A DNA stretch of 40,935 nt from Clostridiales bacterium UBA6386. GTDB taxonomy: Bacteria; Bacillota; Clostridia; Oscillospirales; Oscillospiraceae. Location: assembly GCA_002437585.1 (NCBI GenBank), contig DJQM01000014.1, positions 6,218 through 47,152 on the forward strand, read 5' to 3'. The notes beneath the pieces were generated by a model. It made no database searches. It worked only from the letters and a program-made list of their open reading frames with translations, and was not told the DNA's origin. Position numbers and translations under genes: made by a program. Of this stretch, positions 16,290-24,821 are shown piece after piece (position 1 is the stretch's first letter; every line of letters begins with the position of its first letter).

Positions 16290-18283
16290 AAAAGTTCCTG
16301 GGAAAGCTTCCCGTTCCCGCCTGGCTCTTCGCGGTGGCGACGGTTTGTTATTGTGAGATACTGCTGCATCTGTGGACAATGGAATCCTTCCGCTTCGGAA
16401 GATTTGCCGCGGTGGTGCTCTTTGCCATTGGCTTCGGCGGCCTGATCGGCCAGGTGTTCACCTTCCTGGGGCAGAAGACCTGGGGCAAATGGGTATGCGT
16501 GGGCGTGATGGCTCTGATTACGCTCCTGTACATCGTGGAGTATTTCTGCAACGATGCCTACATGTCCTTCATGCAGCCGGGAATGCTCCTGGGGGGCGCG
16601 GGAGGCGTGGCCACGGATTTTGCCGGGGTGGTGGTGTCCCTGGTGCTCCGGGGTCTGTGGCGGATCGTGCTGTTTTTCCTGCCCGTTATTGGCTACGCCC
16701 TGTTCGCCGCCCCCCGGGAGACCGGCTGGCGGCTGCGGTGGTTCGCGTTGGTGGCGGCACTTGCTGCCTATTGCCTGGGCTTTGCGGTGGCCGGCGGCGG
16801 CACCGACGCGTCCCGGCTTTCCGATGCCTATAATTTTGACAGCGCGGTGCGGTGCTTCGGCCTGAATACGGGCATGGTCATGAGCGTCACCCACTCGGAG
16901 AATTCCCAGCAGACCCAGGGGGACTTCGTGGTGGAGGTGCCCGCCCCTACCCAGAGCGTTTCGGCTCAGGAGACCCAGCCCGGGGAAGACCCGCCGATTA
17001 CTTACGAGCCGAATGTCATGGACTTTGACTTTGCCCAGCTTGCCCAGACCGAGAAGAACAGCCACATCGCCGCCATTGACCAATATGTGAGCACCGTTCA
17101 GCCCAGCCTGAAAAACGAGTACACCGGTATGTTCCAGGGCAAAAATCTGATCCTCATTACCGCCGAGGCCTTCGCCAAGCAGGTCATCGACCCGGAGCGA
17201 ACCCCCACCCTCTACCGGATGGCCACCAAGGGCATCCAGTTTACGGATTACTATCAGCCCGCCTGGGGCGGCAGCACCACCACCGGCGAATTTTCCAACC
17301 TCATCGGCCTGGTGCCGGGAAACGTGGGCATGTGCATGAAGCAGGCGGTCTACCAGGATTTGTTCCTGACCATGGGTCACCAGCTCCAGAAGCTGGGCTA
17401 CTATTCCGCCGCCTATCACAACCACAACGCGGACTACTACGACCGGAACAAGACCCACACCAAGCTGGGCTATGACCGGTTCCTGGCCCGGTACGGCGGC
17501 CTGGAGGGCATTACCCCGGTCTGGCCGGAAAGCGACCTGGAGATGATCGACATTTCCGTGCCCCAGTACATTGACCAGCAGCCCTTCAGCATTTACTACA
17601 TGACGGTTTCCGGCCACTGCGGCTACAGCCTGAAGGACAACGCCATGTCCCGGAAGAACTACGACCTTATCGACTATGACGGCTCCGAGGCGGTGAAGTG
17701 CTATCTGGCCTCCCAGCAGGAGCTGGAGAACGCCATGACCTCCCTGATCCGGCAGCTGGAGGAGGCGGGGATTGCCGACGACACGGTGATCGTCATCAGC
17801 CCGGATCACTACCCCTACGGTCTGGAGCGCAGCGCCACCTGGAAGAACGCTAAGAATTACCTGTGCGAGCTTTACGGAACCACGGAGATCGACCGGTTTG
17901 TCCGGGACAACAACGCCCTGATTATCTGGAGCGGCTGCCTGGAGGACAAGAATCTGAAGGTGCAGACCCCGGTTTACAGTCTGGACATTCTGCCGACTTT
18001 GTCGAATCTCTTCGGCGTGGACTATGATTCCCGTTTGCTCGTGGGGCGGGACGTGTTCTCCGACGCGGAGCCTCTGGTGCTCTGGCCGGAGTTCAGCTGG
18101 AAGACGGACAAGGGCACCTATGACGCTGCGTCCAAGACCTTCACCCCTGCCGAGGGGGTCACGGTGGAGGAAGGCTATGTGGAGCGGATCGAAAATACGG
18201 TTTCCAACAAGATCAATTTCAGCAAGAAAGTGCAGGATCAGCTCTATTTCAATACCCTGTCCAAGATCATGAATGGCGGATAA
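16286..18283 (+). CDS. LTA-synthase-family sulfatase-like membrane protein
   Basis: A 665-residue protein with about five N-terminal membrane segments (within 10-175), a linker and an extracellular alkaline-phosphatase-fold domain. Residues equivalent to LtaS metal and catalytic positions are present: Glu294 in LITAEAF, a Thr in STTTGEF (330-336) and Asp507-His508 in SPDHYPY. LtaS-type enzymes transfer glycerol phosphate from phosphatidylglycerol to a membrane glycolipid; related enzymes modify other glycans, so the substrate is uncertain. The start overlaps ricT by four bases, making it the last gene of the holB operon. A strong terminator follows. Confidence 0.9.
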   Translation: MKKFLGKLPVPAWLFAVATVCYCEILLHLWTMESFRFGRFAAVVLFAIGFGGLIGQVFTFLGQKTWGKWVCVGVMALITLLYIVEYFCNDAYMSFMQPGMLLGGAGGVATDFAGVVVSLVLRGLWRIVLFFLPVIGYALFAAPRETGWRLRWFALVAALAAYCLGFAVAGGGTDASRLSDAYNFDSAVRCFGLNTGMVMSVTHSENSQQTQGDFVVEVPAPTQSVSAQETQPGEDPPITYEPNVMDFDFAQLAQTEKNSHIAAIDQYVSTVQPSLKNEYTGMFQGKNLILITAEAFAKQVIDPERTPTLYRMATKGIQFTDYYQPAWGGSTTTGEFSNLIGLVPGNVGMCMKQAVYQDLFLTMGHQLQKLGYYSAAYHNHNADYYDRNKTHTKLGYDRFLARYGGLEGITPVWPESDLEMIDISVPQYIDQQPFSIYYMTVSGHCGYSLKDNAMSRKNYDLIDYDGSEAVKCYLASQQELENAMTSLIRQLEEAGIADDTVIVISPDHYPYGLERSATWKNAKNYLCELYGTTEIDRFVRDNNALIIWSGCLEDKNLKVQTPVYSLDILPTLSNLFGVDYDSRLLVGRDVFSDAEPLVLWPEFSWKTDKGTYDAASKTFTPAEGVTVEEGYVERIENTVSNKINFSKKVQDQLYFNTLSKIMNGG

Positions 18284-18289
18284 CGCCGC

Positions 18290-18332
18290 GCCGCCCGGCC
18301 TGAACGTTCAGGCCGGGCGGCGGGTTTTGTTT
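18290..18332 (+). terminator. intrinsic terminator of the holB-ricT operon
   Basis: A 15-bp perfect stem, GCCGCCCGGCCTGAA (18290-18304) with 18307-18321, followed by TTTTGTTT. Confidence 0.9.
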
Positions 18333-18402
18333 AGTGAAAAGTGAATGGTGAAAAGGGAATAGAAGCGGTGTCCCTTCGGGACAGGTTGAATAGAAGAATG
18401 CC

Positions 18403-18438
18403 ATTGCGAACCAGTGACCGATGTCACTGGTTCGCAAT
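18403..18438. repeat. ACCAGT-family hairpin, perfect 16-bp form
   Basis: ATTGCGAACCAGTGAC, loop CGAT, then the exact reverse complement. Other copies (398-430, 18604-18636, 24529-24561, 24611-24647, 31089-31120) keep the outer ATTGC and ACCAGT stems but vary the inner pairs. Confidence 0.85.
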
Positions 18439-18495
18439 CCGTTCCCCTGCCTTCCCCTCCGGGGCAATGTCATCAACTTAAGGATTTCAGCGTAG

Positions 18496-18517
18496 GGGTC
18501 GATGCCCACATCGACCC
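18496..18517. repeat. CGATG hairpin (T-A variant)
   Basis: GGGTCGATG (18496-18504), loop CCCA, CATCGACCC (18509-18517), preceded by GTAG. Confidence 0.8.
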
Positions 18518-18544
18518 ATTCAAGTTTTAATGCGTTTTACCATT

Positions 18545-18566
18545 GGGCCGATGAGGGCATCGGCCC
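18545..18566. repeat. CGATG hairpin (C-G variant, inverted)
   Basis: GGGCCGATG (18545-18553), loop AGGG, CATCGGCCC (18558-18566), followed by CTAC. It pairs as an inverted partner with 18496-18517. Confidence 0.8.
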
Positions 18567-18603
18567 CTACTTGTTCTCAATCGGTTCTCGGAATGTTTCG
18601 GGG

Positions 18604-18636
18604 ATTGCCACACCAGTGTGAGCACTGGCTCGCAAT
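18604..18636. repeat. ACCAGT-family hairpin
   Basis: ATTGC (18604-18608) and GCAAT (18632-18636) enclose ACCAGTG / CACTGGC around loop TGAG. Confidence 0.75.
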
Positions 18637-18661
18637 GACAACCTCTATCGGGGCGTACAAT

Positions 18662-19711
18662 TTACTCAGCTTTGCGGTTTTCCACCTCTTCGGCCACGTT
18701 CAGAGAGCGCAGGACGCTGTACTTGTCATAGCGGGTATCGCCGGACTCGCACAGGAACACCACCCGAATCTCCGGATCGGAAACCGTGACCTTGGCGTAG
18801 GTGGCAGCCACGCTGCCCGCGTCCACATCGCTCAAGTACATCCGGCACCGGCCGTCCGGCAGGGCAAAGGTGGGGTCGCTGACGCCGAAGGAAACCACGA
18901 ATTTGCTGGAGGAGCAGGCCTCCATGATCTTGGTGGCGGCGGTCTGCAGGGCGGCCGCTTTGTCTCCGGAGAAAATGTAGGCATCGGAGTTCGGGAACTG
19001 GAAGTCGTCCAGCAGCACCTCGTCAAAGCCCATTTCCTTCAATTCCAGCACCACCGAGGAGATCCAGGTGATGGTGGAGGCGTTGGTGGGATCCAGCCAG
19101 TACATGCCGCCGCTGTCCATCCACAGTCCCGCCCGGCTGAGCATGTAAAGACCGCTGGAGACGTTGGCCTCGCCGAAGGTACGATCCCGCAGGGAGCTGA
19201 TCCGGGCGATTTTGTAGAAGCCCTTGGTGTTCATCCGCTCCACCAGCTTCTCCATGGCGGGAATGTCCGTGCTCTGGGAGATCACCGCCCCGCTGAGCTT
19301 GGAATTGTAGAAGAAGGAGCCGAAGGGACCCTTCATGTCCACCATGACGGGGGTCTTGCTGGGAAGACGCTCCACCTGGAGCATCACATTGTCCATGTCT
19401 TCCTTGCACATGTCGTTGGTGATGTAGTAGCCCGCCAGCTGGGTCATTTCCTTGGCGGTGTCGATGGCGTCGGCACCCTCGTTATAGAAAATGGAAATCT
19501 GCACATTGTCAGACGGGGCTTTCGCCTCCACGCCGGAAATGTCGTAGGAGGACTGGGAGAAATCCAGCTTCACGCCGTCGCTGGTGTAGACCACATACCG
19601 CTGGAGCCAGACTACCCAGCATATCCAGGCAATGAGGAAAAGCAGCAGAAAAATCAGACCGATAATGCCCAGGTGGCGCAAAAACCGCTGATATCGGTAG
19701 GGAATGTTCAT
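18662..19711 (-). CDS. DUF4015 putative glycoside hydrolase, membrane-anchored
   Basis: A 349-residue protein with one membrane segment (about 15-38) and an extracytoplasmic TIM-barrel-like domain. It matches the DUF4015/putative glycosyl hydrolase pattern: VMVDMKGPFGSFFYNS, YKIARISSLRD, GLWMDSGGMYWLDP and GFDEVLLDDFQFP, whose Asp pair is the likely catalytic region. The substrate is unknown; a cell-wall or polysaccharide role is inferred from location. The ATG at 19711 follows GGAGG with a 7-base gap; an in-frame ATG 13 codons upstream is rejected. It overlaps the prmA stop by four bases (ATGA). Confidence 0.8.
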   Translation of the reverse strand: MNIPYRYQRFLRHLGIIGLIFLLLFLIAWICWVVWLQRYVVYTSDGVKLDFSQSSYDISGVEAKAPSDNVQISIFYNEGADAIDTAKEMTQLAGYYITNDMCKEDMDNVMLQVERLPSKTPVMVDMKGPFGSFFYNSKLSGAVISQSTDIPAMEKLVERMNTKGFYKIARISSLRDRTFGEANVSSGLYMLSRAGLWMDSGGMYWLDPTNASTITWISSVVLELKEMGFDEVLLDDFQFPNSDAYIFSGDKAAALQTAATKIMEACSSSKFVVSFGVSDPTFALPDGRCRMYLSDVDAGSVAATYAKVTVSDPEIRVVFLCESGDTRYDKYSVLRSLNVAEEVENRKAE

Positions 19712-20652
19712 GAAATGCCTCCTTCCCGCTTCGCCAGCACGCACCGCCATTCCTCTTTGCCCCGGACATCACCTACGGTAAGCCCGGCCTTTTCCAGGGC
19801 AGCGGTCACGTCGCCCAGACGGCTGTCCAGAATGCCGGAGCAGATGAGAAGGGTGTGTTCACCCATGAAATCCGGAAGTACCGGGGAAAGACCGATGATC
19901 ACGTCGGCCACGATGTTCACAAGCAGCAGGTCATATTTGCTTTCGGACAGCCGACCCATCAGAGCCTTGTCCTCGGTGACGTTGCCCGTCAGGGCGGTGA
20001 AGGCCGGGGAAGAAAAGCCATTGTAGCCGGCGTTCTCCCGGGCGATGTCCTCGGCCTTGGGGTCAATGTCCACCCCCACGGCGGTTTGCGCCCCCAGGCG
20101 CAGGGCGGTGATGGACAGAATGCCGCTGCCGCTGCCCAGGTCCAGGCAGTGCCAGCCGGGCTTCACCCGCTGCTCCATGGCCTCCATAACCATCTGGGTA
20201 GAGGGGTGGGCGCCGGTGCCGAAGGTCAGACCCGGGTCGAGAATAATCTTTTTCCGATCCGTTTCCTCATCGGCCAGCCAGTAGGGGAGCACCACCAGAT
20301 TCTTCCCCACCTCCTGGGGCGGATAGCTGTCCTTCCAGCTTTCCGCCCAGTCGGTTTCCGGCAAGAGCCTGACCTCCGGAGTCAGCCTCAGCTCTGCGGC
20401 GGTCTCCCGAAGCCGGGCAAGGCCGGCTTCGTCCGTCTCCTCCAGGTACAGCCGGATCCGGCTTAGCCCCTCCAGCTTTTCCTGAAATTCCTCATCAATA
20501 TAGTCCCAATAGGCTCGATTTTCCTCCAGAAAGGATTCAAATTCTGCCTGATCCTCAATGACCAGATCGGAGTAGCCCCGGGCGGTGAGCCGGGCGGCCA
20601 CGTCCTCCACGTCCCGGGACGCGGTGTTCACGGTGATTTCCAGCCATGCCAT
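19708..20652 (-). CDS. prmA: ribosomal protein L11 methyltransferase
   Basis: A 314-residue PrmA. An N-terminal L11-recognition domain (1-about 120) is followed by a class I SAM methyltransferase domain with LDPGLTFGTGAHPSTQ, the SAM loop LDLGSGSGILSITALRLGA and the NIVADVI segment in place of the usual NILA. It trimethylates ribosomal protein L11. It is the first gene of a two-gene minus-strand operon with the DUF4015 gene. Confidence 0.94.
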   Translation of the reverse strand: MAWLEITVNTASRDVEDVAARLTARGYSDLVIEDQAEFESFLEENRAYWDYIDEEFQEKLEGLSRIRLYLEETDEAGLARLRETAAELRLTPEVRLLPETDWAESWKDSYPPQEVGKNLVVLPYWLADEETDRKKIILDPGLTFGTGAHPSTQMVMEAMEQRVKPGWHCLDLGSGSGILSITALRLGAQTAVGVDIDPKAEDIARENAGYNGFSSPAFTALTGNVTEDKALMGRLSESKYDLLLVNIVADVIIGLSPVLPDFMGEHTLLICSGILDSRLGDVTAALEKAGLTVGDVRGKEEWRCVLAKREGGIS

Positions 20653-20690
20653 AGGAAATCCTCCTTGCGTTTTCTCTGCATAGTTTCTCT

Positions 20691-20719
20691 ATTCTATCGC
20701 AGAAGGGAAAAAAACACAA
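20691..20719 (-). promoter_or_regulatory. promoter of prmA
   Basis: On the minus strand: TTGTGT (20714-20719), 17-base spacer, TAGAAT (20691-20696), 38 bases before the ATG. Confidence 0.65.
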
Positions 20720-21001
20720 CCAGAAAAGTCTTAAATTTTTGTGTCCTACTTCCTATTTTGAAAAAAATGGTATATAATACCATGTAACGTTCGGAAAGTG
20801 GCCGCAAACAACCCTGTCATTGCGAACCAGTGGTGCTCCGCACAGCGAATCTAAAATAGCAATGACTGCCGGTGGCAGTCATACCTTAATGTAGCGCACA
20901 CTGGTGTGGCAATCCCCCGGATATTCAGGCTTTTGCGTGATTCAGGCAGACTGCCGGGGAGGGAAACAGCGTTTTTGGCGGCTTGCTGATAGGAGTATTC
21001 T
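20720..21001. other. spacer between prmA and ymfF: palindromic -10 and repeat module
   Basis: No gene. ATGGTAT (20767-20773) and ATACCAT (20777-20783) form a perfect inverted repeat overlapping TATAAT (20773-20778), a possible plus-strand -10 with only a weak -35. It is followed by an expanded ACCAGT-family module (20815-20915) and the leader of ymfF. Confidence 0.5.
20815..20915 (+). repeat. expanded ACCAGT-family module
   Basis: It aligns along its length with 13717-13811, including GGTGCTCCGC, the CTGCC(A/G)GTGGCAG hairpin and CATACCTTA, and ends in ACTGGTGTGGCAATCC. It lies in the leader of ymfF if the -10 at 20773 is used. Confidence 0.75.
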
Positions 21002-22264
21002 ATGATTCAAACCACCATCGCTCCCGGCGTGACCCTGCGCTGCTGCCGGGATACCCGATTCAAGCAGGGCGGCTTCAGCTTCCAGCTGGCGCGGCCCATG
21101 CGCAGGGAGGAGGCGGCGAAAAACGCCCTGCTTCCCACAGTACTCCTGCGGGGTACCAATCGCTGTCCCGATCTGCGGGCAGTGACCCAGCGGCTGGACG
21201 AGCTTTACGGCGGGGCGGTCAGCCCCCTGGTGCGCCGGGTGGGGGACTACCAGACCACCGGCCTTTACTGCGGCTTCATGGACGACCGGTTCGCCCTGCC
21301 GGGAGATCAGGTCTTTGCTCCCATGCTGGAATTTCTGCGGGAGCTGCTGCTGGATTCCCCGAAGGAAAATGGAACCTTTTTGCCGGATTTCGTGGAAAGT
21401 GAGAAGAAAAACCTGATTTCTACCATTGAGTCCGACCGGAACGACAAGCGGGTGTATACCATCACCCGGCTGCTGCGGAACATGTGCGCCGGGGATTCCT
21501 TCGGCGTACCCCGGCTGGGGGACACCGAGGACGTGGCGGCCATCACTCCGGAGGATTTGACCCGGCATTATGAAGACATTCTTCGTACCAGCCCCATCGA
21601 GCTGTTCTATGTAGGCAGTGCCCCGGAGGAGGAAGTGGAAGCAGCGGCCAAGGCTCTGATTGCCGGCCTGCCCCGGAGGCCTGAGAAGCTGCCCGCCCAG
21701 ACCGGCTTCACCCCCGGCTCCAGGGGGGATTACACGCAGACCATGGACGTGGCCCAGGGTAAGCTGTGCATGGGCTTCATTACCCCCATCACCAACCGGG
21801 ACCCGGAAATGCCCGCCATGCAGGTGTGCAACGTGGTGCTGGGCGGCGGCATGACCAGCAAGCTGTTCCAGAACGTTCGGGAGAAGATGAGCCTTTGCTA
21901 CTCCATCGATTCTACCTACTACGGAGCCAAGGGCATCCTCCTTGCCAACGCGGGCATTGACTTTGACAAGGAGACTGTCACCCGGCAGGAGATTCTCAAT
22001 CAGCTGGCGGCCTGCCAGGCCGGGGACATTACGGAGGGCGAAATGACCGCCGCCAAGGAGGCCGTTGCCTCCAGCCTCCGGGCGGTGCTGGATTCTCCCG
22101 GCTCCATCGAAAGCTTCCACAGCACCGCCGCCTTAAGCGGCATGGGCCTGACCCGGGAGGAATATCTCCGGGCGGTGGAGCGGGTAGAGGCGGCGGACGT
22201 GGTGCGCTGCGCCAGAAGCCTGAAGCTTCACAGCACCTATTTCCTGAAAGGAGAGAGTCTATGA
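21002..22264 (+). CDS. ymfF: M16-family peptidase-like protein, inactive (YmfF type)
   Basis: A 420-residue M16 (insulinase/pitrilysin) homologue. The fold is recognisable (AVTQRLDELYGGAVSPLVRRVGDYQTTG; later LGGGMTSKLFQNVREKMSLCYSI), but the zinc motif HxxEH is absent; its place is taken by RLDELYGG. Such inactive partners pair with an active M16 subunit, as with YmfF/YmfH of B. subtilis. The next gene encodes that partner and starts inside the stop codon (ATGA). The substrate is unknown. The start follows an AGGAG site. Confidence 0.88.
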   Translation: MIQTTIAPGVTLRCCRDTRFKQGGFSFQLARPMRREEAAKNALLPTVLLRGTNRCPDLRAVTQRLDELYGGAVSPLVRRVGDYQTTGLYCGFMDDRFALPGDQVFAPMLEFLRELLLDSPKENGTFLPDFVESEKKNLISTIESDRNDKRVYTITRLLRNMCAGDSFGVPRLGDTEDVAAITPEDLTRHYEDILRTSPIELFYVGSAPEEEVEAAAKALIAGLPRRPEKLPAQTGFTPGSRGDYTQTMDVAQGKLCMGFITPITNRDPEMPAMQVCNVVLGGGMTSKLFQNVREKMSLCYSIDSTYYGAKGILLANAGIDFDKETVTRQEILNQLAACQAGDITEGEMTAAKEAVASSLRAVLDSPGSIESFHSTAALSGMGLTREEYLRAVERVEAADVVRCARSLKLHSTYFLKGESL

Positions 22265-23559
22265 CCCGCTTTGACTATCCGGAGCTGGACGAGACCCTGT
22301 ACCGGCGAAAGCTTCCCAGCGGGCTGACGGTGTGCGTGGTGCCCCGGAAGGGCTTTACCAGGAGCCTAGCCTACTTCGTCACGGACTACGGCTCCGTCCA
22401 TACCCGCTACCGCTTCGGCGGGAAGGACTACCGGTCTCCCGCGGGGGTGGCCCACTACCTGGAGCACAAGATGTTCGACCTGCCCGACCGGGACGTTTCC
22501 GCGGAATTTGCCCGGCTGGGTGCCAGCACCAACGCCTTCACCAGCTACGACATGACCGCCTATTACTTCTCCTGCACGCAGAATTTCGATGCCTGTCTGC
22601 GTCTGCTGCTGGAGTTCGTGTCCACCCCCTATTTCACCGCCGAAAGCGTGGAGAAGGAGCGGGGGATCATCGACCAGGAGATCGGCATGAACGAGGACGC
22701 GCCGGACAGCGTGATTTTTGAAAACTTAGTTCAGGCCATGTACCGGGAGCATCCCATCCGGGTGCCGATTTTGGGAACCAGCGAGACCATCCGGGAAATC
22801 ACCCCGGAAATTCTCCACGACTGCCACCGGGCCTTCTACGCTCCGGGGAATATGCTTCTGTGCGTCATCGGCGACGTTGACCCAGAAGCGGTCGTCCGGG
22901 CGGCGGAGGAAATCATCGGCACCGAGCCTGCCCCGGTAGGACAGAAGCAGCCCCTGCCCCGTGAGGACATGACCTGCCCCCAGAAGGAGGTCACAGGCCG
23001 GATGGAGGTGGCTATGCCCATGTTCAACCTGGCCTTCAAGTGCGAGCCGCTGGGTCGGGGAGATGATGCCATCCGGGAGGAAATGGTTGCCGACCTGGCG
23101 GCGGAGGCTCTGTTTGGCGAATCCTCGGAGCTGTATCTGCGGCTGTACGAGGAGGGGATCATCGATTCCTCCTTCGGCGGCGGCTTCGAGACCATCGACG
23201 GCTGCGCTATGCTCCTGTGCGCCGGGGACAGCTACGAGCCGGAAAAAGTCCGCCAGGCCATTCTGACCCAGGCGGAGAAAATTGCCCGGGAGGGCGTGCC
23301 GGAGAGAGACTTCCTGCGGATGAAGCGCAGTGCCCTGGGGCGGCGCATCCGGAGCCTGGACAGCTTCGACGCCACCTGCTTCCGGCTCTGCGCCTACCAT
23401 TTTTCCGGCTTTGATTACTTCCGCTTCCCGGAAATTTACCGGCAGATCGAGGCGCGGGAAATCCGGGATTTCCTGAAACGGGTAGTGACCGAGGAGCGTT
23501 GCTGCCTGTCCGTCATGGAACCGATTGCGAAAGGAGAGAAAACCTATGAATCCTGCTGA
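22261..23559 (+). CDS. ymfH: M16-family zinc peptidase, active subunit (YmfH type)
   Basis: A 432-residue M16 peptidase with an intact zinc motif HYLEH (His65, Glu68, His69) and the distal zinc ligand Glu near 140 in ERGIIDQEI. The C-terminal half is the usual second alpha/beta repeat. With ymfF it probably forms a heterodimeric chamber that degrades or processes peptides; the family also includes bacteriocin-maturation peptidases, but no precursor peptide is visible here. It overlaps ymfF by four bases and lgt by 14. Confidence 0.9.
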   Translation: MTRFDYPELDETLYRRKLPSGLTVCVVPRKGFTRSLAYFVTDYGSVHTRYRFGGKDYRSPAGVAHYLEHKMFDLPDRDVSAEFARLGASTNAFTSYDMTAYYFSCTQNFDACLRLLLEFVSTPYFTAESVEKERGIIDQEIGMNEDAPDSVIFENLVQAMYREHPIRVPILGTSETIREITPEILHDCHRAFYAPGNMLLCVIGDVDPEAVVRAAEEIIGTEPAPVGQKQPLPREDMTCPQKEVTGRMEVAMPMFNLAFKCEPLGRGDDAIREEMVADLAAEALFGESSELYLRLYEEGIIDSSFGGGFETIDGCAMLLCAGDSYEPEKVRQAILTQAEKIAREGVPERDFLRMKRSALGRRIRSLDSFDATCFRLCAYHFSGFDYFRFPEIYRQIEAREIRDFLKRVVTEERCCLSVMEPIAKGEKTYESC

Positions 23560-24448
23560 TTATTCTTCCATTTCCTTCCCCTTCCTGGGGCTGGAAATGA
23601 ACCCGCCCAGATATTTTCAGCTGGGGCCTCTGACCATCCATCTGTACGGCATCTGCATCGGCCTGGGGCTGATCCTCGCCGTGCTGTACGCCTGCCGCAG
23701 AAGCAGGGCGTTCGGCCTGAAGGAGGACGACATCCTGGACGGGGTGCTGTGGATCACCCCCTTCGCCATCATCTGCGCGCGAATTTACTATGTGATTTTC
23801 TCCTGGAAGGACTATGCGGATAATCCCCTGTCCGTCTTTGCCATCTGGGAGGGGGGCATCGCCATCTATGGCAGCGTCATTGGCGCAATCATCGGCGTGG
23901 CGGTGCTGTGCAAGGTGAAAAAGCTCCGGGTCACTACGGTGCTGGACATTACATTGCTGGGCTTCCTCATCGGCCAGATTCTGGGTCGCTGGGGGAACTT
24001 CTTCAACCGGGAGGCCTTCGGCGCGGCGACAGACAGCTTCTTCCGGATGGGTCTGTACAACACGGTGACGAACCAGTGGGAGTACTATCACCCGACCTTC
24101 CTGTATGAATCCGTGTGGAACCTCATCGGCTTCGTGCTGCTGCACTTCCTGTCCAAGCACCGCAAATACGACGGCCAGATCGCCCTGGGCTACAGTGCCT
24201 GGTACGGCCTGGGTCGGTGCTTCATTGAGGGTCTGCGGGTGGATAGCCTGTACTGGGGTCCCTTCCGGGTGAGCCAGGTGCTGGCGGGGCTGACCTGTGT
24301 CATTGCCGTGGGCGCGCTGCTGTGGCAGCACTTCCTGCCCCACGACCCGGCGGATCTGTTCGTCAACCGGGTGGCGGCGGAGGCAGCGGTGAAGGCCGCC
24401 GCTGAAGAAACCCCGGAGGAAGCCACCGAGGAGAAGCCGAAAGAATAA
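23546..24448 (+). CDS. lgt: prolipoprotein diacylglyceryl transferase
   Basis: A 300-residue integral membrane enzyme with about seven membrane segments. It attaches diacylglycerol to the lipobox cysteine of prolipoproteins. The signature GRWGNFFNREAFG is at 147-159 and the YGSVIGAIIG segment precedes it. The ATG at 23546 follows AAAGGAG; a TTG at 23525 is in frame but upstream of that site. The C-terminus has a Glu/Ala-rich tail. It is coupled to ymfH by a 14-base overlap. Confidence 0.95.
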   Translation: MNPADYSSISFPFLGLEMNPPRYFQLGPLTIHLYGICIGLGLILAVLYACRRSRAFGLKEDDILDGVLWITPFAIICARIYYVIFSWKDYADNPLSVFAIWEGGIAIYGSVIGAIIGVAVLCKVKKLRVTTVLDITLLGFLIGQILGRWGNFFNREAFGAATDSFFRMGLYNTVTNQWEYYHPTFLYESVWNLIGFVLLHFLSKHRKYDGQIALGYSAWYGLGRCFIEGLRVDSLYWGPFRVSQVLAGLTCVIAVGALLWQHFLPHDPADLFVNRVAAEAAVKAAAEETPEEATEEKPKE

Positions 24449-24528
24449 GAAATTTGAAAATGTTTAATAGGGGCACTGCGAACGCAGTGCCCCACAGTGT
24501 GTCAAAAAAGCTTGAAAAATACGGTGTC

Positions 24529-24561
24529 ATTCCGAACCAGTCCGCAGACTGGTGTGGGAAT
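24529..24561. repeat. ACCAGT-family hairpin with compensated outer stem
   Basis: The outer stem is ATTCC (24529-24533) with GGAAT (24557-24561), where all other copies have ATTGC/GCAAT. The inner stem ACCAGTC/GACTGGT has loop CGCA. Confidence 0.8.
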
Positions 24562-24610
24562 CCGTTTCCCCTAAAATGTCTATTACTTCAAAGGGTTTCA
24601 GGGGTTACGG

Positions 24611-24647
24611 ATTGCCACACCAGTGACATCGGTCACTGGTTCGCAAT
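24611..24647. repeat. ACCAGT-family hairpin
   Basis: ATTGC (24611-24615) and GCAAT (24643-24647) enclose ACCAGTGAC / GTCACTGGT around loop ATCG; near-identical to the inverse of 18403-18438. Confidence 0.75.
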
Positions 24648-24821
24648 GACACGGTTTTTGCAGTCTGGTGGGGATCATTGACCATCCGCGGTTTTCAGAG
24701 CTTTTTCAAAGAAAACGGGCGGCCAATGGCCGATAAATTGCGGTGTCATTGCCACTGGCAATGATTCGATTTGAATCCGCTGCGCGGAGCACCACCCCTA
24801 CAAGGCTTTTCAAAACTTCTA

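Larger units (their letters stand above)
18333..18661. repeat. repeat-rich spacer between convergent operons (no gene)
   Basis: No gene is visible. Contents: a perfect 16-bp ATTGCGAACCAGTGAC hairpin (18403-18418 with 18423-18438), an inverted pair of CGATG hairpins (18496-18517 and 18545-18566) and an ACCAGT hairpin (18604-18636). It separates the LTA-synthase gene from the minus-strand DUF4015 gene. Confidence 0.8.
24449..24821. repeat. repeat-rich spacer between lgt and the DegV gene (no gene)
   Basis: No gene. Contents: an 11-bp hairpin GGGGCACTGCG (24470-24480 with 24483-24493) without a T-run, two ACCAGT hairpins (24529-24561 and 24611-24647), a GGGCGGCCAATGGCC half-hairpin near 24718, and an inverted copy of the inner part of the expanded module (about 24744-24795). 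The two flanking genes converge here. Confidence 0.8.

Noticed and set aside
18530..20026. Long plus-strand frame opposite the DUF4015 and prmA genes
   Set aside because: Antisense shadow of two overlapping, well-supported minus-strand genes.
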